From CAZTDD01 sp964612675 (GTDB lineage: Bacteria > Hinthialibacterota > Hinthialibacteria > Hinthialibacterales > JAKPRU01): a stretch of DNA of 64,000 nucleotides. Positions 1-8,153 of the stretch are shown here, in pieces. The stretch lies in the NCBI GenBank assembly GCA_964612675.1, contig CAZTDD010000020.1, positions 1 through 64,000 on the forward strand. Reading direction: 5' to 3'. The first letter of the stretch is position 1; the number at the start of each line of letters is the position of its first letter. Both the position numbers and the translations under genes were made by a program. The notes beneath the pieces were generated by a model. It was not told the DNA's origin. It saw only the letters and a program-made list of their open reading frames with translations, and made no database searches.

Positions 1-52
1 AAAGTCGACGGGATGCGGGAAGTGAGGTGTCAACCCCCTCTGAATCTCCCCT
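1..52. repeat. Direct repeat, copy A (left of sigma/anti-sigma operon)
   Basis: Bases 4-52 match 3541-3589 in the same orientation with two mismatches in 49 bases, including the shared core GGATGCGGGAAGTGAGGTG. The copy begins at the window edge, so the full unit may be longer on the left. The two copies lie on either side of the sigma/anti-sigma gene pair. Confidence 0.85.
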
Positions 53-60
53 TACCGCGG

Positions 61-266
61 CCACGCAAGCGTGGCTCCTTTTGGGGGGGAAAATGACTCA
101 GCTGCGTCCGTTTCTTTTCCTCCCCCGAAGATCGGGGGAGGTTAGGAGGGGGTTGAGATCTGTTTTGCTCACTTTCTTCCGGTTCGTCAATCTTGGGGGA
201 GAAAACGGAACCGAGACGTTTTCTTTTTTCCTCCACCGAGACCGGGGGAGGTGTAGGAAGGGGTTG
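61..266. repeat. Cluster of GC-rich hairpin repeats
   Basis: Non-coding stretch with three foldable units. CCACGC-AA-GCGTGG is at 61-74. CCTCCCCCGA-AGA-TCGGGGGAGG is a perfect 10-bp stem at 119-141. A diverged second copy of the latter lies near 227-250, and both copies are followed by a GGTTGA-type tail. It reads as two copies of a dispersed intergenic repeat downstream of the anti-sigma gene, and the hairpins could also act as terminators. I see no gene in 1-280. Confidence 0.7.
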
Positions 267-280
267 AATCAGGGTTTCAT

Positions 281-2878
281 TTAATTCCCATTTCCGCGAC
301 GAATTTCATGCACAATAATCTCTCGCTTCTCTTCTCTGAACGTGATCCCGAAATTTTCTTTGAACCATTCTTTTGCCAGTTGAATTCCTTCTTTGCCGCT
401 CCAGAAGGCGTATTCGTATGTCAGACAAATACTGCCCCATGTCTGGTTTTCGGCCGGCTTTGTCGGCAATCCGGTTTCGTCAATAATGATTACCGTGTCA
501 TCAGTCAGCGTCCATTGCGGGCCCTGATTGAGAACGTTGGAAAACGCACCCAATAGGCTGGTTATGTTCGTATGCGTACCGCCTCCACGGCTGTCCGCTC
601 TCGGACGAATATGGCTCGCATCGAGTGGTTTTACTTCCCGCCAGTAGGGCAACGGACGTCCGTCATACTCGGCCACCCAGACCGTTCGGTGCGTTGGAAT
701 ATCGACGATTTCTGCATTTCTCGCATCAAGCAGCCATTCATAGCGATCCTTCCCGGAGAGAGAATCGTTGTAAACGACTGTGTAATTGAATGTCTCATTG
801 TTCAGTTCCTCGGCAACTCGCACAAAAAGCCGCTCCCACTGCATTGAAACGGCGATGTTTGGAGCTAGATCGTTCCAATTATTCCCGAACCGAACAACGC
901 TGTATCCATTGTGTTCGGGTAGAGGTGTGGCGTAAGAGCGTCCCGAAGGATCGAACGGTTCGATGGACGGTACCATCTCGATCTCATCAGGGAGCGGATG
1001 GGTGCGGTAGATTTCCGCCACTTCGGAGACGTGACTCCTCCATGATTCGAAACGGATATCCATATCCAATCGTGGCCGAGTCAACGACGAGGAGAGGTAT
1101 TCTGCGAATCGTTTGTCGTCAACGTCTATTTTGAATACGTCCTCTATTTTCTCTTTGCTCCAGCCCACGCGGTCGCTGCAGAAATTCGCTATTTGAGCGG
1201 TGAATGAGGCATACCAGTCATAGCTGCCCTGTTCGTGCATTTGATTGTAGAACGGTGAGACTTTTTCAAATAACGCGCGTGCTTGCGTATAGTCCTCGTT
1301 CCTTGCGAGGAGGCAGATGTACGTTCTGATCAACTCTTCGTCTTGCTTACAATAACTCTCCAGATCGTTCTCGATGATTTGGAACAGCTTCTCGGCGAAA
1401 GAGAAGGCTTCATCATATTCTTTCATATACATCAACTTCTTGAGCCGCATCTTCTCGCGGAAAAACGCTTCTTTGTCGTTTTCGGGCTCGCCGTCTATTT
1501 TGGCGAGCAGCTGATCGAAGCGATCCCAATTATGTCGATACGTCATTTCTTGAATCATGCGGCGCAAGAAATGAATGTCATCCTGGTTTTCGAACAATTT
1601 GGGGGCTGGGGCGTTCTCTTTCCACTCTGTTACATCAATCGAACCGATTTCTTCATAGGCCTGGCTCGGGTGATCCGGCTGTGTCGTACAGGTAAGGATC
1701 AGTTTTTCGATATTGGGTCGTTTATCGCCGTAATCGAGTGGAATATGGTATTCGAGGGAGACGTCGCCGCGAACGCGATGACCTCGGGGCATGAATACAT
1801 ATTCTCTTCCGAGGTTGTCCGTACATTTTCCAAAACCGTAAAAGCGATGCCCTTGCGGGGTCCGGTTGACGCTGTCTTTCGCCACTACCCAAACGACGCC
1901 ATCTTCGGTTATCCCGATGTCCTCGATCTCGGGCATGTGGTAACCGGTTTCCTCGAACAAATTCTCCGGCGTGATTGCATGACCGCCTGGGTCTTTTAAG
2001 AGTGCATAGAGCCGATTCCTGCGTCCTTTTGTTTTTTCTGTCACTGTTTCCTGAAACCGCTGATGGTCAAAAGCCTCGTCAGGCTGTTCTTCGACATAAT
2101 CGAACAGTATATCCATTGTTTCCGCGCCCCGTGGATCCCAGAGGCGAGCCCGGACGGGGAGTCGGCTGCTCTTGAGAACCCAGATTCGGAGCCATTCGGG
2201 CGTTCTGTTGTTTGTGATATCGAAAACAGTTAAATCCTGCGCCAAACTGACTTCTTTATTCTGAAGAGGAGGAGAAAACTGTTTTTCCCCTGAAAACGTT
2301 CCGAGAAATGTTTCCAATGAGAATCTTTCTATGTCTCCCAGCGTTCGTATGATTTGTATACACATAGACCGTCGATCCGGTTCAAACATTTTCCCCGTTT
2401 TGGCGTCAATTGCTGCGGTTAATTGTCCTTTATCTGCAAAGAAGACCATGCCGTTATGATGAACCCTGCATTTCCCGTTCCTTCCCACCCAGAGTTCGGT
2501 TTTTTCCGGTGGTTCCATTGGATTCTCTGCAATGTAGATTGTGGCGTTAAAGAAACGAACCGATTCGAATCGTTCCTGGACGTCCGCCCAGGTCAATCGT
2601 GATTGGCTCAGGGAGACTCCGATGAAGGCAACCAGGAGAATGGCAAATGCTACCCCCGCTCCGGCCCACGCGAATCGCGGGAACCGGAGAGGACCGGCGC
2701 GACGAGCACGGGGTTTCCGGTCTTGCTCCTCGATCCTTCTTCGAAAGGCGTCGAAATGCTTCTGAACGCGGCGCTCGATGTGGTCAGGTGTTTCGTCGGA
2801 CATGGTTTCTTTCAAAATACGGTCGATGGGATGATCTGTATGTTTTTCTGTGGTTGGGTCGTTTTTCATTCGTGTCAT
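281..2878 (-). CDS. Membrane-anchored anti-sigma-like protein with large extracytoplasmic region
   Basis: An 865-residue protein. The start is the ATG at 2878, whose ATGA overlaps the TGA stop of the sigma factor gene; the frame stays open further upstream but that part lies inside the sigma gene. Residues 1-66 are charged and probably cytoplasmic, about 70-90 form one transmembrane helix, and the remaining roughly 770 residues should be outside the cytoplasm. After the helix (LTWADVQERF...) comes a LolA-like beta-rich stretch, then a helical TPR-like middle. The tail (QLAKEWFKENFGI...) resembles the end of DUF3738/TIGR03435-type domains. Position and topology suggest it restrains the partner sigma factor and senses an envelope or extracellular signal. 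The anti-sigma role is inferred from context, because no zinc-binding HxxxCxxC motif is visible. Confidence 0.8.
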   Translation of the reverse strand: MTRMKNDPTTEKHTDHPIDRILKETMSDETPDHIERRVQKHFDAFRRRIEEQDRKPRARRAGPLRFPRFAWAGAGVAFAILLVAFIGVSLSQSRLTWADVQERFESVRFFNATIYIAENPMEPPEKTELWVGRNGKCRVHHNGMVFFADKGQLTAAIDAKTGKMFEPDRRSMCIQIIRTLGDIERFSLETFLGTFSGEKQFSPPLQNKEVSLAQDLTVFDITNNRTPEWLRIWVLKSSRLPVRARLWDPRGAETMDILFDYVEEQPDEAFDHQRFQETVTEKTKGRRNRLYALLKDPGGHAITPENLFEETGYHMPEIEDIGITEDGVVWVVAKDSVNRTPQGHRFYGFGKCTDNLGREYVFMPRGHRVRGDVSLEYHIPLDYGDKRPNIEKLILTCTTQPDHPSQAYEEIGSIDVTEWKENAPAPKLFENQDDIHFLRRMIQEMTYRHNWDRFDQLLAKIDGEPENDKEAFFREKMRLKKLMYMKEYDEAFSFAEKLFQIIENDLESYCKQDEELIRTYICLLARNEDYTQARALFEKVSPFYNQMHEQGSYDWYASFTAQIANFCSDRVGWSKEKIEDVFKIDVDDKRFAEYLSSSLTRPRLDMDIRFESWRSHVSEVAEIYRTHPLPDEIEMVPSIEPFDPSGRSYATPLPEHNGYSVVRFGNNWNDLAPNIAVSMQWERLFVRVAEELNNETFNYTVVYNDSLSGKDRYEWLLDARNAEIVDIPTHRTVWVAEYDGRPLPYWREVKPLDASHIRPRADSRGGGTHTNITSLLGAFSNVLNQGPQWTLTDDTVIIIDETGLPTKPAENQTWGSICLTYEYAFWSGKEGIQLAKEWFKENFGITFREEKREIIVHEIRRGNGN

Positions 2879-3417
2879 GATTCCTGAACCTCCATCAAGC
2901 CATGCAACTCGGTTTGATCGAACAGACTTGTAAGCCGCCGGCGTGCCTTCGCGATCATGGAACGGACGGTCGCCTCCCTGCAGGCCATGGCTTCCGCGGT
3001 TTGCGAGTAGGAGAAGCCCTCGACAGCCAGGAGCAAAATGGCTTCCGCTTCCCGCCTCGGGAGTTTCTTCACAGCTTCCAGTACGCGATGCAGCTGTTCT
3101 TTTTGGGCCGCGGACTCCGCCGGAGACGGCCCCGGGGCCGAGAGAGACGTAGACGAATCCATCGTGTTCTCTCGTCCCTGCTTCCGCTGAGTCCGCCGAA
3201 GGTGGTCGTATGCCGTGTTGATACACATCCGAAGAATCAACGCCGTCGGATTTGGGTGCCGACAAATCTTGTTGAATTTCTTGTAGATACGTTCAAGTGC
3301 CTCTTGAACCGCATCCTCTGTATCGTCCGGATCGCGAACAAGTTTCCAGATCGTGTTCACCATCCGATGGCGGATCGGCTCAATCAGTGATTCATAATCA
3401 TGGATGTCCACACCCAC
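2875..3417 (-). CDS. ECF-type RNA polymerase sigma-70 factor
   Basis: A 180-residue extracytoplasmic-function sigma factor. Region 2 spans about residues 13-48 (DPDDTEDAVQEALERIYKKF, the core-binding and -10 recognition helix). Region 4 spans about 113-162 with a helix-turn-helix (FSYSQTAEAMACREATVRSM) for the -35 element. The two regions are joined by a Ser/Pro/Ala-rich linker. The start is GTG at 3417, supported by GGAGG five bases upstream. The last codons overlap the downstream membrane protein (ATGA), so the two are translationally coupled as in sigma/anti-sigma operons. The target regulon cannot be read from this window. Confidence 0.93.
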   Translation of the reverse strand: MGVDIHDYESLIEPIRHRMVNTIWKLVRDPDDTEDAVQEALERIYKKFNKICRHPNPTALILRMCINTAYDHLRRTQRKQGRENTMDSSTSLSAPGPSPAESAAQKEQLHRVLEAVKKLPRREAEAILLLAVEGFSYSQTAEAMACREATVRSMIAKARRRLTSLFDQTELHGLMEVQES

Positions 3418-3537
3418 AGTGACCTCCGAGCAGGCTGTCTCGCTTTGGTTTCACATTTCAGCGTTCTCACCATGATAAACGCTGGGACCGAAGAATTCGC
3501 GTGTTTTCTCTCAACGTTTTTTTTGATGGCGTCGCAA

Positions 3538-3589
3538 AAAGTCGTCGGGATGCGGGAAGTGAGGTGTCAACTCCCTCTGAATCTCCCCT
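3538..3589. repeat. Direct repeat, copy B (right of sigma/anti-sigma operon)
   Basis: Second copy of the repeat at 1-52, lying upstream of the sigma gene. A partial relative of its left end (TTTGATGCCGTCGCAAG) recurs at 3594-3610, so the unit is locally reiterated. The whole 3418-4020 interval has no convincing gene; it holds this repeat and two other palindromic repeats. Confidence 0.85.
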
Positions 3590-3625
3590 AAACTTTGATG
3601 CCGTCGCAAGAAGTCCGTCGGAATT

Positions 3626-3663
3626 CTTCCCCCTCTCCCTCTGGGAGAGGGCGGGGTGAGGGA
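3626..3663. repeat. Dispersed palindromic repeat (CCCTCTCCC/GGGAGAGGG family)
   Basis: Perfect hairpin CCCTCTCCC-TCT-GGGAGAGGG at 3631-3651, followed by a GGGGTGAGGG tail. This is the intergenic repeat that gives rise to false 'HPALSQRERG' peptides in many bacterial annotations. It is not coding. Confidence 0.8.
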
Positions 3664-3801
3664 TCTTTGCATTTTGCGTTACCCCTCTCTCTGTATTTAA
3701 TGAATTCCTGTCATCACAAACACCTTTTGCCTCTGCTTGATTTGCTGTGCCTGGCGAATTCACAAGCTAATCATATTGCCCGAATCGAGTTCAATGATCG
3801 C

Positions 3802-3835
3802 CCCTCATCCTAACCCTCTCCCGGGGGGAGAGGGA
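3802..3835. repeat. Dispersed palindromic repeat, second member
   Basis: CCCTCATCCTAACCCTCTCCC followed by GGGGGGAGAGGG forms a hairpin of the same family as 3626-3663, in the other orientation. It is the source of false 'PHPNPLPGGEG' peptides. Confidence 0.8.
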
Positions 3836-4020
3836 ACTTCCGATGCCAACTTTCGACTTTTTGCAGCGCCGTCTTTTTTGGGGGGGGAGGACAACAGACC
3901 GGACGAAAGAAGGCATTGAAAGGTGTTGCCGGTTGGAAGATGACCTCTGTGCAGACAAGTGTGGCCCGCCGCAGCGGGCCACAACATGATCATTGACTTT
4001 CAGAATAGAGACTCTGCGTC

Positions 4021-5466
4021 TCAGTAAACCATCCAATCCTCCGCAGATGCCGGCATGTGGTTGGAGGTGATCCGAAGACGGACGACTTTTGTGAAATTGT
4101 CGCTTGTAGCGTAAATGGTGAGGAACGAGTCGCTGTGCGGATCATAAGCAATGTTGTGGTAATTCGCGGAATTACTGATCGTTGCGGTTTCATCCGGGGT
4201 CATTTGATAGATGATTTGATCGTCGACGACCGACTCGCCGTTGTCCGGAAGCATCTGCCCTTCGGGTCCCAGAAGTGTAAACAGCATCCCGTAGACTTCG
4301 AGCGTGCTCCCGTTGACGTTGTAGGACACAACGATCACGCCGCTATCCGGATCGGCGGCGAGCTGGGGATGGCGTTGATTGACGGGATCTCCTCCGGAGG
4401 ATTCAAGATACGGGATCTGTTCCCGAGCTTCCGACAGCACGTAATCGAGAGCGGGACCGACAGTGAAGTAGAAGATGTCGCCGCCGTCGCCGCTGTTCCC
4501 GTAATCGAACGCTCCAATGAGTTCATCGTTGAAAGGATTCTCGATCGCCGAGGGGTGGCCCTGATGGACTCCGGGTTTCCGTTCCGCAGAACCCAGGATT
4601 TGCTGTTCACCGACCTGCAATTCGCCGTCCGGACCCGGTACAGGCTGAATAACCGAGCCGGTGATTCGATTCTGATATTGGTCGCCATCGGTGTTTACTT
4701 GAAATAGAAAGACATCGTTGTTTGCGAGGAAATCGACGTCAGGGTCGTCCTCATCTCCTGCCGGTTGAATTTGATCCAACTTTCCGAAACTCGGTGTCAG
4801 CAGATTCCCTTCCTGGTCGAACAACGCTCCAATGACTCCTTCTCCTTCGCCCGGAAAATCTCGTTCAGCGACCAGGAGAAAATTGCCGTTGTTTGTGCTT
4901 ACTCCGACCGCAACGTCGTCGAAATTCTGTTCGGAGTCTTCCTCGTACGCAAACGCTTTCGCGATTCGATTCTCAGCGGGCACACTGGATGGGTTCACAA
5001 TGGCCACCAAGGGAATGTTAGCTCCGAGATTCCCGCGGCCGTCTGCCTTGGTCACTACGACATATTGGTCTGAAACCGGGTTGTATCGCAGATCGTGACT
5101 CTCAAAGCCTCCCATCGGATTGCCGATAATGGGGAAAACATCGGTGATTGGCTCCATCGTGACCGGATTGTAAAAGGCTCCCACTAGGATGGAAGCCGCA
5201 ATCTCACCGGTTACGGGATCTTCAAAGCCAAAGAAATTCTCAGGGTCGATAGTCGTAAACAATACCTCAGGCTCTTCTGTGTTGATCGCCAATCCCGCTT
5301 CTTCCGTAAATAGATCTTGCTGAATTACAACGGGTTCTTCCAGTTCGAACGTAGGCGGTTCTTGCGCGGGGCAAGGTGAAACGACGGTAATCACGAATGC
5401 GATCGCAAGAATACCGCTGCGTAATCGATGTGACGGATGCTTTGTCATATTGTTTTTTATAGCCAT
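4021..5466 (-). CDS. Secreted protein of unknown function
   Basis: A 481-residue protein that I do not recognise. An AGGAGG five bases before the ATG fixes the start. Residues 1-35 form a signal peptide: a basic N-region, a hydrophobic run GILAIAFVITVV, and probable cleavage near CPAQ-E. The mature part is acidic and rich in Gly, Asn and Asp. It has recurring segments of the type 'DLRYNPVSDQYVVVTK', 'HPQLAADPDSGVIVVSYN' and 'HNIAYDPHSDSFLTIY', spaced like blades of a beta-propeller or a cell-surface repeat protein. No catalytic motif, anchor or sorting signal is visible. Three direct repeats sit in its promoter region (5484-5522). An exported binding or structural role is only a guess. Confidence 0.8.
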   Translation of the reverse strand: MAIKNNMTKHPSHRLRSGILAIAFVITVVSPCPAQEPPTFELEEPVVIQQDLFTEEAGLAINTEEPEVLFTTIDPENFFGFEDPVTGEIAASILVGAFYNPVTMEPITDVFPIIGNPMGGFESHDLRYNPVSDQYVVVTKADGRGNLGANIPLVAIVNPSSVPAENRIAKAFAYEEDSEQNFDDVAVGVSTNNGNFLLVAERDFPGEGEGVIGALFDQEGNLLTPSFGKLDQIQPAGDEDDPDVDFLANNDVFLFQVNTDGDQYQNRITGSVIQPVPGPDGELQVGEQQILGSAERKPGVHQGHPSAIENPFNDELIGAFDYGNSGDGGDIFYFTVGPALDYVLSEAREQIPYLESSGGDPVNQRHPQLAADPDSGVIVVSYNVNGSTLEVYGMLFTLLGPEGQMLPDNGESVVDDQIIYQMTPDETATISNSANYHNIAYDPHSDSFLTIYATSDNFTKVVRLRITSNHMPASAEDWMVY

Positions 5467-5483
5467 TTTTTCCTCCTGAGCGA

Positions 5484-5522
5484 ATCAGCGCAATATAGCT
5501 TAACGCAATAGATTAGCGCAAT
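5484..5522 (-). promoter_or_regulatory. Three 11-bp direct repeats over a putative promoter
   Basis: Read on the minus strand, ATTGCGCTAAT, ATTGCGTTAAG and ATTGCGCTGAT occur at 5522-5512, 5509-5499 and 5494-5484, spaced 13 and 15 bp apart. A TATATT -10-like hexamer lies between the second and third copies, with TTGCGC 18 bp further upstream. This looks like a reiterated operator for the secreted-protein gene that starts at 5466. Confidence 0.45.
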
Positions 5523-5619
5523 TGGCACACCTCAGTCAATACGTGGAGCGGGCTGATTCTGCGACTTGCGTAACTTGGGATATTTTTAACGTGTAGTTGA
5601 CGTGTTCTCTATTCCCGTT

Positions 5620-5652
5620 CCCAAAGATATTGGGTAAATTCTTTTAAAAGAA
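5620..5652 (+). promoter_or_regulatory. Paired palindromes upstream of the alpha/beta hydrolase
   Basis: CCCAA-AGATA-TTGGG at 5620-5634 is followed by the perfect 14-bp palindrome TTCTTTTAAAAGAA at 5639-5652, which ends 26 bp before the start at 5679. This is a candidate regulator-binding region in a 212-bp divergent spacer; no matching regulator was identified. Confidence 0.35.
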
Positions 5653-5678
5653 AACCTCTCGATGTCGAGGAAAGAAAG

Positions 5679-6689
5679 ATGCGTATTCGATTGGAATTGT
5701 TGTCAAATCAGATAATTATGTCTCTTTTTTCATTCTCATTTCTGCTTTGTGCGTTAACCGGTACCGCCTTTTGTGACGAGTGGCCCGGCTACGCAAAGAA
5801 GGTGGAAATCCAAAGCACGTACGATGGAATTCTACAGCCGGCCTACTACTGGTTCCCTGAAGATACAGCCGATCCCGTTCCGTTGCTTGTCGGATTGCAT
5901 AGTTGGTCGGCGGATTACCGGCAATCGGATCCAGGGATCGAGTATCTGGAAGAATGCCGGAAACGAGGCTGGGCGTTCATCCATCCGAACTTCCGGGGGC
6001 CGAACACGAATCCAAGTGCGTGCGGAAGCGAGGCCGCGCTCCAGGATATTCGTGACGCGGTTTTGTGGATGCAAGACCAGACAGAAATCGATCTTACGCG
6101 GATCTATGCAATCGGCTCCTCCGGCGGCGGACATGCGGCTCTGATGGCTGCTTCGCGATGGCCGGATATCTGGGCGGCTGTGTCCGCCTGGGTTCCGCCG
6201 ACGGACCTCTCTGCATGGTACGGACAGACAAAATCGAAAGAGTTGAGATACTGGAAACATCTGACTCAGGTGTGCGGCGGTCCACCCGGAGAAAGCAAAT
6301 CAATTGACGATGAATACAAGCAAAGGTCTCCGATTCATCGCTTGCATCGTGCGAAAGGCGTTCCCATTGAAATTGCAGGGGGGATTCGTGACGGGCACGA
6401 CGGATCGGTTCCGGTGAGTCACACGTTGCGTGCTTTCAACGTCCTTGTGCGTGCGAATGGTTTTGAGACCAAAGCTGTTGACTGTGAACACATCGACGAA
6501 ATTGTAAGGACTGTGAAAATTCCCGAGGATTTGAACTACGGAGATACTGTCGATACCACGTATTCAAAACAGATTTTGTTTCGACGCACGGCGGGGCCGG
6601 TGCGTGTGACTCTATTTGACGGCGGGCACGAGATTCTCGTGCCCGCTGCGATTGCGTGGGTCGAACGTCATACCAAAAACCGTCGGTGA
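5679..6689 (+). CDS. Exported alpha/beta hydrolase (prolyl-oligopeptidase/esterase type)
   Basis: A 336-residue protein with an N-terminal signal sequence (hydrophobic MSLFSFSFLLCALTGTAF, residues 14-31). The fold is alpha/beta hydrolase: oxyanion-side motif LLVGLHSW, then the nucleophile elbow GSSGGG with Ser148. A late Asp is likely in GGIRDGHDG (about 238), and the C-terminal catalytic His is H317 in DGGHE. Family members are peptidases or carbohydrate esterases; an acetyl-xylan-esterase-like role fits the sugar-degrading neighbours but is inference. The start has GAGGA seven bases upstream. It is transcribed away from the secreted protein at 4021 and converges on the oxidoreductase at 6710. 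Confidence 0.85.
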   Translation: MRIRLELLSNQIIMSLFSFSFLLCALTGTAFCDEWPGYAKKVEIQSTYDGILQPAYYWFPEDTADPVPLLVGLHSWSADYRQSDPGIEYLEECRKRGWAFIHPNFRGPNTNPSACGSEAALQDIRDAVLWMQDQTEIDLTRIYAIGSSGGGHAALMAASRWPDIWAAVSAWVPPTDLSAWYGQTKSKELRYWKHLTQVCGGPPGESKSIDDEYKQRSPIHRLHRAKGVPIEIAGGIRDGHDGSVPVSHTLRAFNVLVRANGFETKAVDCEHIDEIVRTVKIPEDLNYGDTVDTTYSKQILFRRTAGPVRVTLFDGGHEILVPAAIAWVERHTKNRR

Positions 6690-6709
6690 CTATTTGTGCG
6701 TTGACCGAA

Positions 6710-8032
6710 TCATATTTGCGACAACTTCCACGGCGAACGTTTCGGTCGAGTCAAGAACTCGTTGGCTTCCTCGCTGTTTGTGAAACGTTCGGTCTCTGGA
6801 TCCCAGTTCAATTTTTTTCCTACTTGAATTGCGATATGCCCAAGATGGCATAAGGAAGTCGTCCGATGACCGACCTCTGCGTCTTCCAATGTCTGCCCCC
6901 GTGTTTTCACTGCGTCGATGAAATCGACTTTTTCGTCCTGTAGAGGTAAATGGATTTCATCATCCTTGATTTCCGATTTCAATATAGACTCCGGTTCGGC
7001 GGTCAGTTCTCTGGTGCTGTAATCCGCGTGAATCCATCCTTCGTCGCCTTCGAACCGCACATAGGGCTTATCGATTTTATAGAATAGGCGAACCCCGTCC
7101 GCGTATTTGTACTCCACATCAAAACTGAGCAATACGTTCCATAAACCTTCATCGGGGAACGTTCCTGTTCCTTTCACTTCCACCGGGCCTGTTCGGTCCG
7201 TACCGTTTCCCCACTGTGCGATGTCGTTCAGGTGTGTACCCCAATTCGTGATCATCCCGTCGCAATAGTCCAAAACGCGCATCCAGCCGGGGCGGCTGTA
7301 GTCATGGCGTGGATGGACCCGCTTCACAGTGTAGGGAGCGACCGGTGCGGGGCCGAGCCACATATCGTAATCCAACTCTTCGGGCACCGGCATTTCCGGC
7401 TGCGGCGGACAAGACACATCTCCTTTTGGAACGCCGGTGCGAATGGTGTGGACCTTTCCGATGCGTCCGTTGAGTACCAGTTCGCATTGACGATGAAACA
7501 CAGGGAGAGACCGGAATTCGCTGTCCGTTCGAAACACGCGTCCATAGAGCTTTACTGTATCGCTCAAAACCCGTCCTTCTCGGATCGAACGCGTGAGCGG
7601 TTTTTCACAGCAGACGTCTTTACCGTTTTTTGCCGCCATGATCGCCATAGGAACATGCCAATGATCGGGCGTGGAGATCATGACCGCGTCGATGTCTTTC
7701 CGCTCAATGATCTTTCGGAAATCCCCATACGTGTCACAGCCCGTGAAGGAGCCGGAGCGTTTCGCGTCGGCATAATGCTTTTCGACCGCCTTCTTCCCTT
7801 CGCCCAGCCGCCAGGAATCGACATCGCACACGGCAACCACCTGGGTATCGGGGGATTTCAAGAACGATTTCAGATTGACATACACCGTTTGCCGTCCCAG
7901 TCCGATCATGCCGACCGCGATCCGTTCGTTCGCACCGGCTGCAAGTCCGGAAGGAAGTATCATCGGTGCAGTGCCGATCGCGGCCGTTTTGGCTAAGAAG
8001 GATCGTCTCGATATCTTTCTGCTGCCTTTCAT
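6710..8032 (-). CDS. Tat-exported Gfo/Idh/MocA family oxidoreductase
   Basis: A 440-residue NAD(P)-dependent sugar oxidoreductase. The start is the ATG at 8032 (GGAGG six bases upstream). A twin-arginine signal follows (SRRSFLAK, RR at 9-10, then AAIGTAPMILPSGLA). The Rossmann fold begins at GMIGLGRQ (about 44). The family signature EKPLTR contains the Lys that contacts cofactor and substrate, and DYDMWLGPAP is characteristic of exported members of this group. Family enzymes oxidise or reduce C-OH groups of sugars and inositols. Tat export with bound NADP is known for the glucose-fructose oxidoreductase relative. It is divergent from the esterase at 8154, with a 121-bp shared spacer, so the two may be co-regulated. 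The substrate is unknown. Confidence 0.92.
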   Translation of the reverse strand: MKGSRKISRRSFLAKTAAIGTAPMILPSGLAAGANERIAVGMIGLGRQTVYVNLKSFLKSPDTQVVAVCDVDSWRLGEGKKAVEKHYADAKRSGSFTGCDTYGDFRKIIERKDIDAVMISTPDHWHVPMAIMAAKNGKDVCCEKPLTRSIREGRVLSDTVKLYGRVFRTDSEFRSLPVFHRQCELVLNGRIGKVHTIRTGVPKGDVSCPPQPEMPVPEELDYDMWLGPAPVAPYTVKRVHPRHDYSRPGWMRVLDYCDGMITNWGTHLNDIAQWGNGTDRTGPVEVKGTGTFPDEGLWNVLLSFDVEYKYADGVRLFYKIDKPYVRFEGDEGWIHADYSTRELTAEPESILKSEIKDDEIHLPLQDEKVDFIDAVKTRGQTLEDAEVGHRTTSLCHLGHIAIQVGKKLNWDPETERFTNSEEANEFLTRPKRSPWKLSQI

Positions 8033-8153
8033 GCTTATCCTCCGCATAAAATCTCCTTCGGAGATGTACTTCGATATTCGCCATTCTGTACAATCTCTCG
8101 CTGTCGCAGAATATGGTATCATATTCCGAACGATGGTTGAGGAGTCGATAACC

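Noticed and set aside
1283..1999. 238-residue open frame on the plus strand inside the anti-sigma gene
   Set aside because: Antisense to a well-supported gene, no SD and no family-like sequence.
2879..3265. N-terminal extension of the anti-sigma-like reading frame into the sigma gene
   Set aside because: The extension is low-complexity and lies out of frame within the sigma factor; the ATGA overlap at 2878 is the natural start.
3467..3919. Short open frames giving HPALSQRERG or PHPNPLPGGEG peptides
   Set aside because: They are translations of dispersed palindromic repeats, a known annotation artefact.
7232..7996. 254-residue open frame opposite the Gfo/Idh/MocA gene
   Set aside because: Antisense shadow rich in His and Arg; the minus-strand gene has clear motifs.
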